Assembly (NCBI GenBank): GCA_025331565.1
Contig: JAFREQ010000015.1
Coordinates: 992,001-1,056,000, forward strand
Direction: 5' to 3'
Source of the DNA: Holacanthus passer
Taxonomy: Eukaryota > Chordata > Actinopteri > Pomacanthidae
DNA: 64,000 nt
A model generated the notes under the pieces. It was given only the letters and a program-made list of their open reading frames with translations, had not been told where the DNA came from and made no database searches. The stretch's first letter is position 1; every line of letters starts with the position of its first letter. Of the stretch, positions 1-12,000 are shown piece by piece. A program made the position numbers and the translations under genes.

Positions 1-1567
1 ATTAAATTGTTCTTATCTGGAAAACATAAGCCTTCATTGCTGTTGTGTTTTTAAATATTACTGATGGAAACAATCCTTTAACAGCATCAGAAAATATTAA
101 TAACTTACTTTACCTAATTTAACTGTTGTCAAGTATTTAAACAATCAAATTTAAAAGTGGCTGCAGGTTCCTATCCTGGGTTCTGAATTGTGGCGGGCCA
201 GCTCTTCAGTTTACACTTGAGTGACAGATTGTGCCTTTAAGTTGACAGTCTTATGTAGGTCAAGGGAGTTAACTCCGTTTTCTTCCACTAGCACAGCTGG
301 AATTATTATTCCATAGGCCACAGGCATGATACACTGATTAGAGAGACATTTGGCGCCACTCTGTGACCTACCAAAATCATTTGGGCCTCTCTGCTATTAA
401 GCGTGCATGAATGTACACAAACACACACACACAAACACACACACACACACTTACACCCCCACACACACAGTTTACTGATGACACTGAAGGATGCAGGTGT
501 GAAGGGGTATTATAACAGTGTCAATTCCTGCGACAGTATCACAAAACCTCTTCATGCAGTTCTGGTTTTTGGTTGGAGGATTGCTGATGCTGCAGATTGA
601 ACACATCAGAACAGACCAGAGAAGTCTTCCCTGATCTAAAACACCACTTAGACCTGGTACCTCGGCTCAGTGGGTTATTGGAAGTCTTTAATGTTCAAAA
701 CTAGGATTCAAACTGTGGCGAGTGTTTTTCCACAACTGACCGTGGCTGAGATGCTGCAGGAGCTCTCAGATTGTAAAACCCACCTCCCCCCAGTCCGCTG
801 AGCCATAACTCAGGACAGATGTCAACAATTACATCTGCCCATCCCTCTGAATATAACCGTAGGCCTACCCACAGCTATCAATCCCCCCCCCTCCATTCCC
901 ACAAAAATTGCCTCTGTCTCTGCCCCAACCACAATACAAGCTCATGCATTTCTCCTCATTTGCTTTTTTCTCTTGCTCTCCTGCTTTTGCCCCCTCAGCA
1001 TTTCTCAGTGTTTTCACGAGCGCTATCATCATTATGGGCTGCTTCCTCTAACCCAGGGTCAAAGCCCTTCCCCATTATTCCCGTTGAACTGTTGAAATTA
1101 CTATCCATCATGATGCAAAGTTTAACCATCTGATTTACTTTTTTTTTTTTTTTTAGCAAATCAGCGATGAGCAGCAGGAAAGATTCTTCACTCTTTACAT
1201 ATGAGGATGCAGTATATTTTTCAGTCACTCATAATTTAAACCTTTGTTTAACTCCTACACTCTAAATGTATTTCCTTATCCCAGCTTTCTCACGTTATCA
1301 TTTGTTTGGCTTCATAACTCCATATTTATTTATGGAGTCTTAATGATCAATTTTGGGTATATTCATCTGGTTTATTCTTCTATTCTGCATTCATGTATCT
1401 ACTTTTCCTTCTCTACTCTACATTTATGTATCTGCTTTTCTGTCTCTGTTCTGGATTTATTTATCTGGATTTATTCCTCAGTTCTGGATGTATTCATCAA
1501 ACTTTATTTCTCGATTTTGGATTCATTTATTTGGCTTTATTCCTTGATTCTAAGTGGCTATACACAC
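1..1567. other. Non-coding stretch with a CA microsatellite; probably intron of the signal-peptide gene
   Basis: No exon with believable splice sites was found. It holds an interrupted (CA)n tract at about 415-469, a T16 run near 1,139-1,155 and the decayed left part of the 19-bp array. If the minus-strand exon at 1,706-1,804 is real, this is its first intron. Confidence 0.4.
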
Positions 1568-1711
1568 CTCACCTCTGGCTTTATTTCTCACCCCTGGATT
1601 TCTCCCTCACCTCTGGCTCTATCCCTCACCTCTGGATTTCTCCCTCACCTCTGGCTCTATCCCTCACCTCTGGATTTCTCCCTCACCCCTGGACTGATCG
1701 CTCACCTCTGG
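1568..1711. repeat. 19-bp tandem array, eight near-perfect units, each with a donor-like sequence on the minus strand
   Basis: CTCACCTCTGG or its variant CTCACCCCTGG recurs at 1,568, 1,587, 1,606, 1,625, 1,644, 1,663, 1,682 and 1,701, exactly 19 bp apart. Two alternating unit types (CTCTGGCTCTATCC and CTCTGGATTTCTCC) give a 38-bp higher-order period. Leftward, from about 1,330 to 1,567, the same period is faintly visible as decayed TCTGGATTTATT-like units, so the array is freshest next to the exon. On the minus strand the core reads CCAGAGGTGAG. A 245-codon plus-strand open frame over 1,244-1,981 is a by-product of the array. Confidence 0.85.
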
Positions 1712-1804
1712 GTTGATCTGTCTCTGCGTCGCCCCCTGGGCGCTCAGCTCCCACACCACCGCCAGCAGCAGCAGTCGGACCACCGATTTGAACTCTGGTG
1801 CCAT
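1706..1804 (-). CDS. First coding exon (signal peptide) of an unidentified secreted or membrane protein, partial gene
   Basis: An ATG at 1,804 with G at -3 and G at +4 opens a 33-codon exon ending in a consensus donor, CAGAG|GTGAGC, at 1,706. The peptide starts MAPEFKSVVRLLLLAVVWEL and continues SAQGATQRQINPE. That is a charged n-region, a hydrophobic core of about ten residues and a small-residue cleavage site, so it looks like a classic signal peptide. Translation past the donor reaches a stop at about 1,664, as expected for an intron. The exon ends in phase 0. The rest of the gene would lie to the left, outside the window or undetected in 1-1,560. The frame is open upstream to another ATG at 1,873, but the one at 1,804 gives the better signal peptide. 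I do not recognise the family. Confidence 0.5.
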
Positions 1805-2400
1805 CACTCGACTCTCCAAAAAAAAATTAAAAAAATGCACAGATCTTCCTGTAACAGTTCGCGCAAACTTCACTTTGCTATTCGTCAGAACATTATCTGT
1901 GAAAATGCGTCTCCCATGAACGAATTTCCGGGCGCAACCGAGATCAACTTGGAGTTTCCAGAAACTTATTACTGGAGTTAGTTAAACCACGAGAGGTGTT
2001 TGTCCAGTCTGTGCATTCTTCTGGCGCGTTGGTGAGTTTGAAGCAGCTGATCGGTGTTTGCTGGAGGTCTGAGGGGAGCTGGAGCTGCGGGCTCTGCGGG
2101 TTTTACGTCCACATTCAGCTGGGCTCCGGATGCTGCAGCCGGCTTTGTTTTCCTCGAGCTGTCCTCTCTCCCCTGTCTCTCACTCGGCTTATTTTGACCC
2201 CCTCTCCTCTTCCCCTCTCTCCCCGCTGCAGACGTGGTAGTTTGATTCTCCCCGGAGACCTTCAGCTGGAAAGTAGAGGCTTGTAAAGCCCCCCCTCCCT
2301 CCTGACTGAGCCCGCCCCTCTGACATGGAGGGCTGGAATCAACTTGGTGACCTTCACATTGGATTTGGCCCGGTTTGCTCTCCTCCAGCCTCACTGGGAT
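1805..2400 (-). promoter_or_regulatory. Probable 5' UTR and promoter of the signal-peptide gene
   Basis: This is a GC-richer stretch with several CpG dinucleotides, directly upstream of the minus-strand signal-peptide exon. An antisense-looking open frame at 1,978-2,394 has low complexity, no family signature and no introns, so I read it as leader or promoter sequence rather than protein. No clear TATA box was seen. Confidence 0.3.
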
Positions 2401-4938
2401 TAAACGCCTTAATGCTGCTGGACATGCATGAAGCTGCTATTATTTACAGAGAAGACAGCACAAACAGTGAGCTCAATGATAACTGTGTTAACGAGTTATG
2501 CAGATAGAAACCATTTAGAACACAATGAACTCACCTTTCAAATTTGGGAATATGATTATTTTAAAGATTTGTTAGTGTGATTTATCATGACAGTAATTTC
2601 CCCTCGTGAACAGAAATATGTCTTCCTTACCTTATCACACAATTCAGTCATTTGTTAAGACATTTCTGCCACCTCAAAACCTGTTTGAACCCATACCTTT
2701 CTTTTCAAGCCCAAAGCAACAGCCAAACATTGTTAAGCTTTTATTTTCACAGTGTTACACTGTCAAGGGTTTAAACATGTGGAACTCATTATCAGTTTAT
2801 TACTGGCCCTTCTAACTGTACTGCATTTCACACTTAGCAGATTAATACTCCTCACACTGTTTCTTAATGAGAGCTGCACAAATATGCCCAAACATACTGT
2901 ACACAATATGCACCATCAAACTGTGTTTAACAGGGAGAATTGCGCCCTCTAATGCACATGTTGCATATGCATTCAAACAATGTCAGATGGGGTATATAAC
3001 CTCCAAATGTACTTGGATTGTTTTGTCTTGCATGCTGGTTTCTGCTTTCTTTAAGGAGCAAGTCTTTGTTCTTTATCTTTGTAAAGACAGTGATCATATA
3101 GTTTCCAGGTCATAACTGCAGGCTGCCACACGCCAGTGGTGAAGTATTTGGGTCCCTTACTTACGTAAATATACTTATGCCACACTATAAAAATACTCAT
3201 TACAAGTAAATGCATTGAAAATTTTACTTTAGCAAAAGTATATAAGTATAATCAGGAAAATGTACTTAAAATATTAAAAAAGTGCTCAATGCAGAAAAAT
3301 GCTCCCTGTGACTGTTATACTATTATATATAAGTATAGTATAAGTCAAAAAAGGATTAACAAATAATCACATTCTGTTTTATTATCTTTTACACAATCTT
3401 TTTGGGAATCGGGGTTGTATTTTGTATAGGGCTGCAACCAATGATGGATTAATCTTTTGATTTTTTTTTCTTGATTAATTGATTTGTAATAGGGTTAGTA
3501 TTTTACTCTGAATGCTGCACAACAGGTGCTTCAAAAATTGTACTGTACAGTACTAGTGTAATTGTTCTTGGTTACAATCCACGTGAACACTTTGTTAATT
3601 GACCTAGTATGCTCATTGGCATGCATGTGGCTGCACTCATTTGTTTGTGGTAATGGCAGCTATAGATTTCATGTCCCTTAGGGTGGCGGCTGTGGGCATG
3701 ATGCTTATTAGTAGCCGTGCGTGCGCATACAGAGACAAATGTATAATTGCATACACACGGAGAAGAAAAGACTTCAGATATATACGTTTCCTGTAACCAA
3801 TCTTGTTACATGCATACTGTAGCTCGGCTGCTGTGCTGGCCATGGCTGAGGAAAGACAGCTGGCTTCCTCCACTCCCTTTGTCCTCCTGGTTAATGTGAC
3901 ACAAGAGAGGGCAGCTTTGATTGTCTTGGAAGAGAGCAGAGATCCATGGCATGTGACTGTGAGGAATCATGGACATGCATGTATGCTGTGTTAATAGGTA
4001 ATAATAAGTTAATATACCAGTTATTTTGTTGTATAAAATTCCCCTAAACCAGACTGAGCAAGAATTTGTTTTTCCAAATGGTTTTTAATATGGAGATACT
4101 CAAAGTACAGCTTACAACAAACAGACATAGATTTCTGATATATATATATAGTAACTTAGAGTTTTAGTAAATGAAAAAGTGTTACAGATATTACTTTTGG
4201 ACCAAACAACAATCATAATATTCACAAAGCAGAAGGTCAAAGGTCACACACAAGACCATGTCCTCACTGGGTTCACAAACACTGCAGCTGTGCTTCTGGT
4301 TTGACAGGACAATATAGTGAAAAGTAAACCACAATGACATGAGTGAGTAATTTATCCGAACCACAAGATGAGGGACAAAAGACTTCATATTCCCCACAGA
4401 AAAACATTCAGTTTGTTGGCCCTGTTTGCTCTTGCAAAACAAAGTTTGATCAATTAGATAAGCAAATCAACTCACTAATTTCCTCATTTATATCAGTTCC
4501 CTCTGTAACTGAAGGAAATAGTCTTTTGGATATGAAACAGACCTAGGTGGGAAGCATTTGCAAAAAAAAATTCTTTTGGTTATCATAGGCCTCCTTTGGT
4601 GCCAGTTGGATCAGATTTACACTACATGGCACAACATGATGAGTCCAAAAATGTTTACATACAGACAGAAAATTATTTGAAACTATTATTTTTGTGTCAT
4701 TCTCTGTGACTCAATAAAGATCTGAAGATATCAAATTTGTTCAAATGTGATAAACCTTACTATCTGCAAACAAATTATTTGACCCAGGTCTGATATGAAA
4801 CATTGATACAACAGGGATACTTTTTTGTTAGAATGTGCATCAAACTATTAACAACTTCAGCCAGACAAAGGTAGTGTCACTTTTTTATCAAATCCAGGAA
4901 AACTGGACTCTCTTTGTTACTTCTTGATTATTTTCACC
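2401..4938. other. Intergenic spacer with degenerate interspersed repeats
   Basis: No coding signal is visible. About 3,137-3,300 resembles a widespread teleost interspersed repeat (GTGGTGAAGTATTTGGGTCC followed by TTACTTACGTAAATATACTT and further AAGTA-rich sequence). About 3,425-3,490 starts GGGCTGCAACCAATGAT and is rich in GATTAAT, like one end of a non-autonomous hAT element. The rest is AT-rich and unremarkable. Confidence 0.45.
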
Positions 4939-4944
4939 TTTATT
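4939..4944 (-). terminator. Candidate sall2 polyadenylation signal
   Basis: AATAAA on the minus strand (TTTATT on plus), 214 bp downstream of the sall2 stop codon. It is the first canonical signal seen after the stop. Use is inferred only. Confidence 0.4.
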
Positions 4945-5157
4945 TGTACAATAGCTGTCTCTTTTTTTTAACACAAGACCAAGCTGGTTGACTCACAACT
5001 TTCACATACAAACATATTACTCTGACTATCGAACTGACAGGCTACTTGAAATGTGTTAAGGAAGCAGTACTATGCAAATGCCCATACAGTTTCACCAAAA
5101 AGGTAAACATTGATTGAAAACACCAGAACATTATCCAGCCAATCATGCTCACTCAAG

Positions 5158-8100
5158 TTATGACCCTTCGCTAGACTCTTCCCCAGCTTCATCAGGGGCT
5201 CTTGGATCTATCTGAGATCGAACAGGTAATTTTGCAGACCGTGCCGACTCGTTCTCTCCTTGGCTACCAGCGGCTGGATCATCAGTTGGCTCGTTACTGG
5301 TGTTGAGGAAGGCTTGGTACTGGTTCCAGAAGCCTGCTGAGCTCCTGGTGGCAGGAATGTTCAAGGAAGTCATAGATGTAGAAGAGGGAAGTTGATCAGT
5401 GGAGGAACGACTGCTACGGGCTGGTGGACGTGTTGTTTTGGTTACGACACCATGGTGCTTCATGTGCCCCTGGGAACAAATAGGGTTAGGGTTAGGCTAG
5501 GTGTAACTATAAAGCAAACCCAATATAATGCAGTGTAAAGTACACAGGTAGTTTAGTCCAATGTATGGCTTGAGCATGCGGCCTTTCTCTTAATGGATAC
5601 ATTTCTATGGACTAATAAGTCAACCCAGTGTGAGTCTTCTTCAGGTTCCATGATGAAAATGCTTATTCTATTGAAATATTTGTCCCTAACCCGTGAGATA
5701 TACAGTAGTTCTGGACTAAAGCTGTAAAATATTTTTAAAACCTCCTGAAAAACACTTTGTACTGCAATTATTACTCTGCCAACATATCCATCAAAATTAT
5801 CAATAGAAGTAATTTTTAAATCAATTTTTTCCTCACCTTCAGTCCACTGCGACTGGCATACTCTTTTCCACACTCAGCACAGCAATATGTCTTCTTCTCT
5901 GGACGAGACATTGGAGATGGGAGGGTTGGGGCGAGGCTGATGGGGACAGGAGCATCCAGTTCTTCACTTGAAGCCAATTCACTCATCTTAACACCTTCCA
6001 CCCGGTCTTCCCTCCCATACGAACCAAAATGAAAGCTCTGACGTGTCTCCCTTACAAAAGTGGCAGCTCTCTGGGATGCACCCCTTACTTCAGCACCTAC
6101 AGTGTCAGCAGTCTCCAAAGTGGAAGTCATTTTGGAGTCCTCTTCAGGCACAGTTGCTTGGTCTTGCTTTGGTGTTGCTGGTGGAGGAGACTGAGCTTTG
6201 TCTTCTTCCATGGGCTCTGGTGATTGGGGCCTTGGGGAGACTGTGTCTGATTCCAAGGTTGGATTTGCATTAACATTAAGAACATCTTCACTTAGAATGG
6301 GGTTAGAGGAGGTACTGGGACAGGTGTAAGCAAAGGGGCTACCAAGGGCAGGTGTGCTTTGTAAGTCCTCCAGATTTGATCTGGAGCCAAGGAAGGCATC
6401 AGAGGAGGTAGATGCTTCATCCTCTCCACAGTCCACTCCCATAGCATTAGATGACGCTGCCGTTTTGGTAACAGTGGAGGAAATTGGTGAGGGGGTGGAT
6501 TTTGCAACATGGACATCAACAGAGACTTGTTGTTCAACTTGGTTGTCCTTGCCAACTGGGGAAGCTTGATCTGTCTGCTGGGAGGCTGGCAAGGGGGCAC
6601 TGACACAGAGGACAGGGGGGTCTACACTCCCAGGTGGTGGAGTTTGTGTGGTGGGATTCATGAAGGGGTCAGGACTAAGGTCAGCGGGAGGGATGAGGTC
6701 TGGGCTGGAACACCCAGACTTGTTGGAATTTTTGGTGAACTCAACTGATTTCATACTGCCAGAGACAGGGGTCGAGCCAACGGCTGGAGTTTGAAATTGT
6801 GAGCTTGGGGCTGGGCTCTTAGAGTGGCCTGGTAGTGGAGGTGTTTTACTAGAGGCAGTGTTTGGGTCAGTGGACTGGGGCTGACATTGTGATGAGGGTT
6901 TGGCATTAGATTCAGCTGGCATCTCATGTGCAGAATCCTCTGTGCCACCTGTGGGCAACTGTCCACCAAGGTGCATACGGATGTGGTGCTGGAGCACAAG
7001 GGCATTGGTAAACTTACGCTGGCACAGTGGGCAAGAGTTTTGGACACGTGCATTGGGTGGTCGGGCATGATGGGTGGCCAGATGTGACCGCAGGCTGCCT
7101 TTGGTTGAGAAGGATCTGCCACATATCTTACATGGAAAAGGGCGTTCTCCAAGGTGTGTAGCCTGGTGCAGACGCAGTGCTCTGGGACAGCTCAGCACCC
7201 GCAGACACACCCCACACTGATTGGTTGCCAGGTTGCCAGCTGGACCTGTGATGCTCAGGGATGGTAGCAAGCCCCCTGCCATGGCCCTCACTCCATTGGC
7301 ACTTATGCCTAGGGCAGCAACCATCTCATGGGTAAAGTTTGAAACAGAAGTGGACACTAGAGTTGAAGATGGTGGGGATGCCATGACATATGTGGTAGAA
7401 GTGCTGGCATTTGTGAAACGACTGTTGGCTGGACTTGCTGAAGAGGTAGTGGTACTGCTTGATAACATCTCCAGCATGGAGGAGGAAGTGGAGGAAGAGG
7501 TCCATGGAGAAGAGGAGCGGGGAGGCGCCTTCTCTAGTTTCTCCACCAGCCTCTGCAGCTTGGAGGTTTCAGATGTAGGAGTGGAGGTAGCCATTGCAGA
7601 AGGCAGGGAGGATGGAGTGGTTGTGGGTTGGACTTTAGGAAAGGTAGAGAAAGGGAAAGAAAGCTGAGAATGGCTGGAGGAAGCAAGTTGGTGGGAGCCT
7701 GGAGTAGAGGGTAGTGGGGTGCGTAGCAAGCCCAGGGCTGGATGGTTGTAGAGGGATGAGTGTGCAGCAGGAGTAGAGGAAGAAGTTGAGACAGATGGGA
7801 AAAGGAGCTTAGGCAGGTGGGCTAGCTGGGAGTAGGCTGCAGGAGAAAGCATTGGGGCATGAGGGGGAGTGTTCTCATCAAAGTGCTGCGGCTGGGCACC
7901 CTTGAATAACTCTGTGATCGTGGAAGATGAAGACAAGGAAGGGTTGGAGAGGAGGGAGGTAGCCAGTGAAGAGGTGGAGGCTGAAGAGGAGGAAGATGAG
8001 TGGGACGAGCCGGAGGTGATAGAGGCTGCAGCGGCCACAGCAGCAGCCCTATTGAGTTGCAGGAGAGAGTGTGAAATCAAAGCCAGATCCACACTAGGTG

Positions 8101-11100
8101 CCAGGGGAAGGGTAGAAGGGGTAGATCCTCCAGAGGCCCCCAGAGAAATGCCAGCGCTGGTACCACCGACCTCCAAATGATCTCCACAGGTTTCATCCTC
8201 AGGCCTGCTTTTTGGCTTCTTCTGCATCATATTCATGCCACTTGTACTGCTACCACTGCTCATGTTCTGTCCTATATCCGACCCGCCAGTTGCCCCTAAT
8301 GCTACCCCGAACAAAGAAGGTGGCAGGAGTGATAGTGAGAGCTCTGGGTTCTGCTCACGATGCCGTAGGAAGTGCACCTTGAGGTTGCCTCGTGTGGTGA
8401 AGCGGCTGAGGCACACTGGACACTGGTAGGGTCGTTCCCCTGTGTGTGAGCGTAGATGTATCTGTAGGGAAGAATCACTGCTAAACATTTTTCCACAAAA
8501 GCGGCAGGCATGTTGGAGGCGGCCAGTAGTGGTGGAACTTGATGCAGAGGAAGAGTCTCCTCCACCAGAGACAGTTTGCAAACCATGTTGGGAGTTTGGG
8601 ACCATAGATACTGATGAGGGGAGGGATGAGTTTAGGAAGGTCCGACCACCATGCCCACTCACTGAAGTGGTGTTTGGAGATTTCTCATGAAGATAGCGGT
8701 TGGGCAGAGCTAAAGACAGGGCAAGTGGGTAGGTAGAGGAAGCCATGGAGATGGTAGCAGAGGAAGAGGTGGAGGGAGCTGAAGATCGAGAACTCACTCT
8801 CAGATAACCATGAGCTGCTGTCCCTCCTGTCCCTTCAATCTGGGACTTGTGGGGCTGCAGGATTTGAGACAAGGAACTGCTTGGCTTTGTGGGTTTGTTG
8901 GGTGCTTGGGAAGGGAGCAGGGAGGAGAAACATGCCAGGAGAGGAGCCACAGAGGTGGAAGGCTGAGGTGCAGTTGGCTGCGTAGTTGGGCTGGCTGCCC
9001 TTTTGCTGCCTTCCAGGCAGAGCTGAGGCAGAGGAGGGAGGAGTTGCTGGGAAGGTGTATCTATGCTATAGGAGGCTCCACCAAGACGTAGTACCTGTCT
9101 ACAGATCTCCTCTGTTATCTGCATCTGGTGGATCTGCCTTTGCTGCAGCACCCGCAGCTCTTCCAGGATCAGGGCAATACTCAACTGGGCCCGAGAGGGT
9201 GCAGCTGAGGCAGATGTCACTCCTGGGCTGGGAGTGGGAGTAACAGGACTTGGGGGACCCTCTGGCACACGGCTCGGGCTTCCAGGGTGCGGTGGAGGAC
9301 ATAGGGAGGCAGAGGACGACGAGGAAGAAGAAGAGGTGGTGGTGGCTGACAGCCCCAACTTGGGAGAGGCCATGTGTGTGCTTTGGGAAGGGTGGATGAG
9401 GGCACTTGTAGAAGACGTAGGATTGCAACCAGACAGTCGAAGGGTAGGTGGATGTTGAGTTTGGGAAGAGAGAGAAGAGTAGGGAAAGTCAGGAGAGAGG
9501 GAGGGCTGTGGGTCTTTGAGGGGCTGGTGAGAGGGCTGGTTTGGTGAGCAGGATAGCGGTGGACCCTCAGTGGGTAGTGAGGGGGTCTGAGAGCCCTTGA
9601 GCGATGGACGGAGTGTGAGGGGCAGCTGGGAGCTTTGAAGAGAGGAGGATGGAGAGCACACAGACGAATCCAAGATAAGTGGAATGGATTGTGACTTCAC
9701 TGCCAAGTTGTCATCTAGGGAAATTGAAAGAAGAAAATCTAAATGTAATTTTATTACTGTTAATGGTAATAAAATAGTCATGGTTTACATAATGGTTTAC
9801 AATTTTGACAGTTTTTTAAAACAAAAATTTAAAAAAAAGTAAAAATCCACATCTCAGGGCACAGTGACAAGTAAGGTTTTAGCTATCTACTTGATGTCAA
9901 GGAAATGGAAGATTGTCAGTTGTCTAATAAGTGACTTTTAACCTCTGGGGTTCATTTACACCACCTTATCATCCAGCGCTTTCTTTTCCTCTTTGTCCTG
10001 TCTATCCTCATCAACCGCAGTGACGCCACACACAAACACACACGCGCATCATGCATGCAGGCCCACATGCTAACACACACACAAATTCCACTGATCTGCA
10101 AGAATACACTGCTCACCCATAGAGGAGACTACCTTGTTTCCAGGGCAACACGCACAAGACAATGGGCTCCACCTCAACCCCCCCATAAAAAGAAGCCACA
10201 TCGACACACTAAGACACTCTTCCACCCTGCCCTGCTCTCTTTCTCTGTTCCTCCATTCAATCCGTCTTTCTTTCATCTCCTTAAGAGCCCTTCCCCCAGT
10301 CGCCCAATGGGGGGCTAGGGTTAGGTCCTGGTTGGGTACTGGACACTGTACTGGGTGCCTGATTGGCGGGCAGACTTGACCTTAAACACTCTGAGGTCGA
10401 ATTCCTGATATGGTTTAGGACCAGGCACAGGAAGAGAGGTGGTGTGTAAAGAAAACAAACAGCCCCACAGACAGACACGATGACTCACATACCATCAACA
10501 AGCTAACTTATCACAGAAAAACATAGAGGGACAGAGGTGAAAGCACAAACACACTGCAAAGTACCTGTCAATGCACAAACAGCAACACAAAAAGCGAACA
10601 CTTTGTATGCACAAGGTTGCTCATGCACACGCAAACACATTCAGAACTTACTGCTGTTTGCTTGAAAGCTACAATTTTATGACACAATGTGGGCCCTATT
10701 CCTGTAACTGGAGTGGACAGACAGACAAATACACACACTTGCATGCACACACACACACACACACACTGTCACATACGTACACACTTCTTCGTGGGTATGT
10801 TCATGCTTCAGTGCCCAGCAACAAAGCTGAAAGGGGACAATGGGGTCTAATGCTATTGCAGTTAGAACACCTTATACAGTGCCTCACAAAGTTTCCTTTT
10901 CCTTGACCTTCTCATGCTCATCTCTTTACTTCTACCAAACCTACATCTTGCTTTTTCTTGCACATTTTCAAATTCACTATAAATTCTTTTTTTGTCAATA
11001 TCTCTTTGGGGATTTACTGTATATCCCCCTATTCTGGGTGGTCTGTGTCTTTGAACCTGGCAGTGATGAGGAGTGAAGACATTAGGGCAAAGAAAGCAGC

Positions 11101-11641
11101 TAATGGCTGCGACCATGAGAATGAATTAAAGACTCTCTTAAAGACTCTGCCAGTAATCCCAACAAGCCTTCTTTTTTCTTAGTGTACAAGTATAACATGC
11201 ATCTACATATAGTCTTATTTTCAATGTAAATTAAACATTGAACTGTTTCAAAAATTCTGGAAAGAACCTGTTCATAAGTGATGGTTGAGATTAAATGATA
11301 ACATCTTGATCAACAAAATTAAAAACAAGTCCAAATTGCAATTTTCTGTTCGAATTCCAACACTCGAAAAAAAAGCATCAATTGAAATCCTGCTAGAATG
11401 ATACAGTAAATACACCATCAAATTATAAACATTATGAAGCATTAACTGGCAACATCTTTGAATATTTAGTAAAAAATGACTTATTTTAGGTCAAAGCTTC
11501 CCAGTCAATGTGATTCCACTCCTGCTGAACAACCAGTATTTTTGGAAGTATACTCCATTTCTCACCATGCTCAAGTATCCCACAGGCACCGAGGGTCAGG
11601 CTCATAAGCTGCTGGGGTCGTTTCTGTTTCCGACGGGACAT
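5158..11641 (-). CDS. sall2: Sal-like zinc-finger transcription factor SALL2 (three coding exons)
   Basis: Nuclear C2H2 zinc-finger transcription factor of the spalt family. Exons run 11,641-11,566, 9,714-5,837 and 5,469-5,158; phases match and the total is 1,421 residues. Exon 1 encodes MSRRKQKRPQQL, the N-terminal motif that recruits the NuRD repressor complex in SALL proteins. The glutamine-rich oligomerisation motif (ILEELRVLQQRQIHQMQ) is near residue 200. A finger pair (HACRFCGKMF...YQCPVCLSRF) lies near 425-480. A triplet (NQCGVCLRVLSCPRALRLH, FPCKICGRSFSTKG, NSCPLCQRKFTNA) lies near 855-945. A last finger, CCAECGKEYASRSGLK|GHMKHH near 1,300-1,325, is split by the final intron. DENTPP and SETSKLQ motifs, plus linkage to chd8 and tox4, point to SALL2 rather than another SALL paralogue. 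Long Ser/Thr/Pro-rich linkers separate the fingers. The N-terminal C2HC finger of other SALL proteins was not found. Confidence 0.92.
9715..11565 (-). other. sall2: sall2 intron 1
   Basis: Bounded by the donor CATG|GTGAGAAA at 11,566 and the acceptor TTTCCCTAG|ATGAC at 9,714. It contains short CA tracts near 10,040-10,085 and 10,748-10,766. I looked for a separate exon carrying a C2HC finger and saw none with flanking splice sites. Confidence 0.7.
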
Positions 11642-11966
11642 GCTTCTGCAGGATGGGACCGAGGCAGGGGCGCATTGGCCAACACACAACTTTTACTCTG
11701 TCTCCCTGCACACTGGAAAAAGTAGGTATCTAAATTACTCAAAGGGAAAAAAATGAATAAAAACTAAAAAAAAAAAAAAAAAAGTATCATCTCCAAAAAA
11801 AGATGTGACAGTGAATGCTCCAGGTTGACTGGTCTCAATGAAGCGTGTCTACGTTGGTGGCATTTTGGTGCAGAGAAAGACAAACAGAACTAAAGTGCCA
11901 TGTGACAGTTTCTCTCCACAAGTCTTCCTTTTCTCCAAACTCACCGTTGGCCCTCCTTCTCGCTCT

Positions 11967-11969
<3 letters not shown>

Positions 11970-11999
<30 letters not shown>
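11970..11999. repeat. (CA)15 microsatellite
   Basis: Uninterrupted CA dinucleotides. A further CA tract (12,292-12,307) and a GT tract (about 12,330-12,357) follow within 400 bp, all upstream of sall2 exon 1. Confidence 0.95.

Positions 12000-12000
<1 letters not shown>

Noticed and set aside
1244..1981. 245-codon plus-strand open frame
   Set aside because: It runs through the 19-bp tandem array and its decayed copies, has a repetitive composition (LTSGF, SPLDFSLT) and no domain. It is a by-product of the repeat.
1978..2394. 138-codon minus-strand open frame in GC-rich DNA
   Set aside because: Low-complexity, no family signature and located upstream of a better start. It is more likely leader or promoter.
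4638..4726. ATGATGA and CTGA about 80 nt apart, as a C/D snoRNA
   Set aside because: The flanks do not form a terminal stem and no host intron is present.
5483..5498. Telomere-like TAGGGTTAGGGTTAGG in the last sall2 intron
   Set aside because: Only about two units; too short to claim an interstitial telomere.
7221..7667. 148-codon plus-strand frame opposite sall2
   Set aside because: It is antisense to a Ser/Thr-rich coding exon. Such frames arise from the codon bias of the real gene.
10862..11116. Minus-strand frame with CFLCPNVFTPHHC as a possible missing sall2 finger
   Set aside because: Spacing does not fit the SALL C2HC finger, there are no flanking splice sites in phase, and exon 1 already joins exon 2 in phase.
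11486..11689. Reading sall2 exon 1 as starting upstream of MSRRKQ (MCVGQCAPASVPSCRS...)
   Set aside because: The SALL family begins at MSRRKQ. The upstream residues come from untranslated leader.
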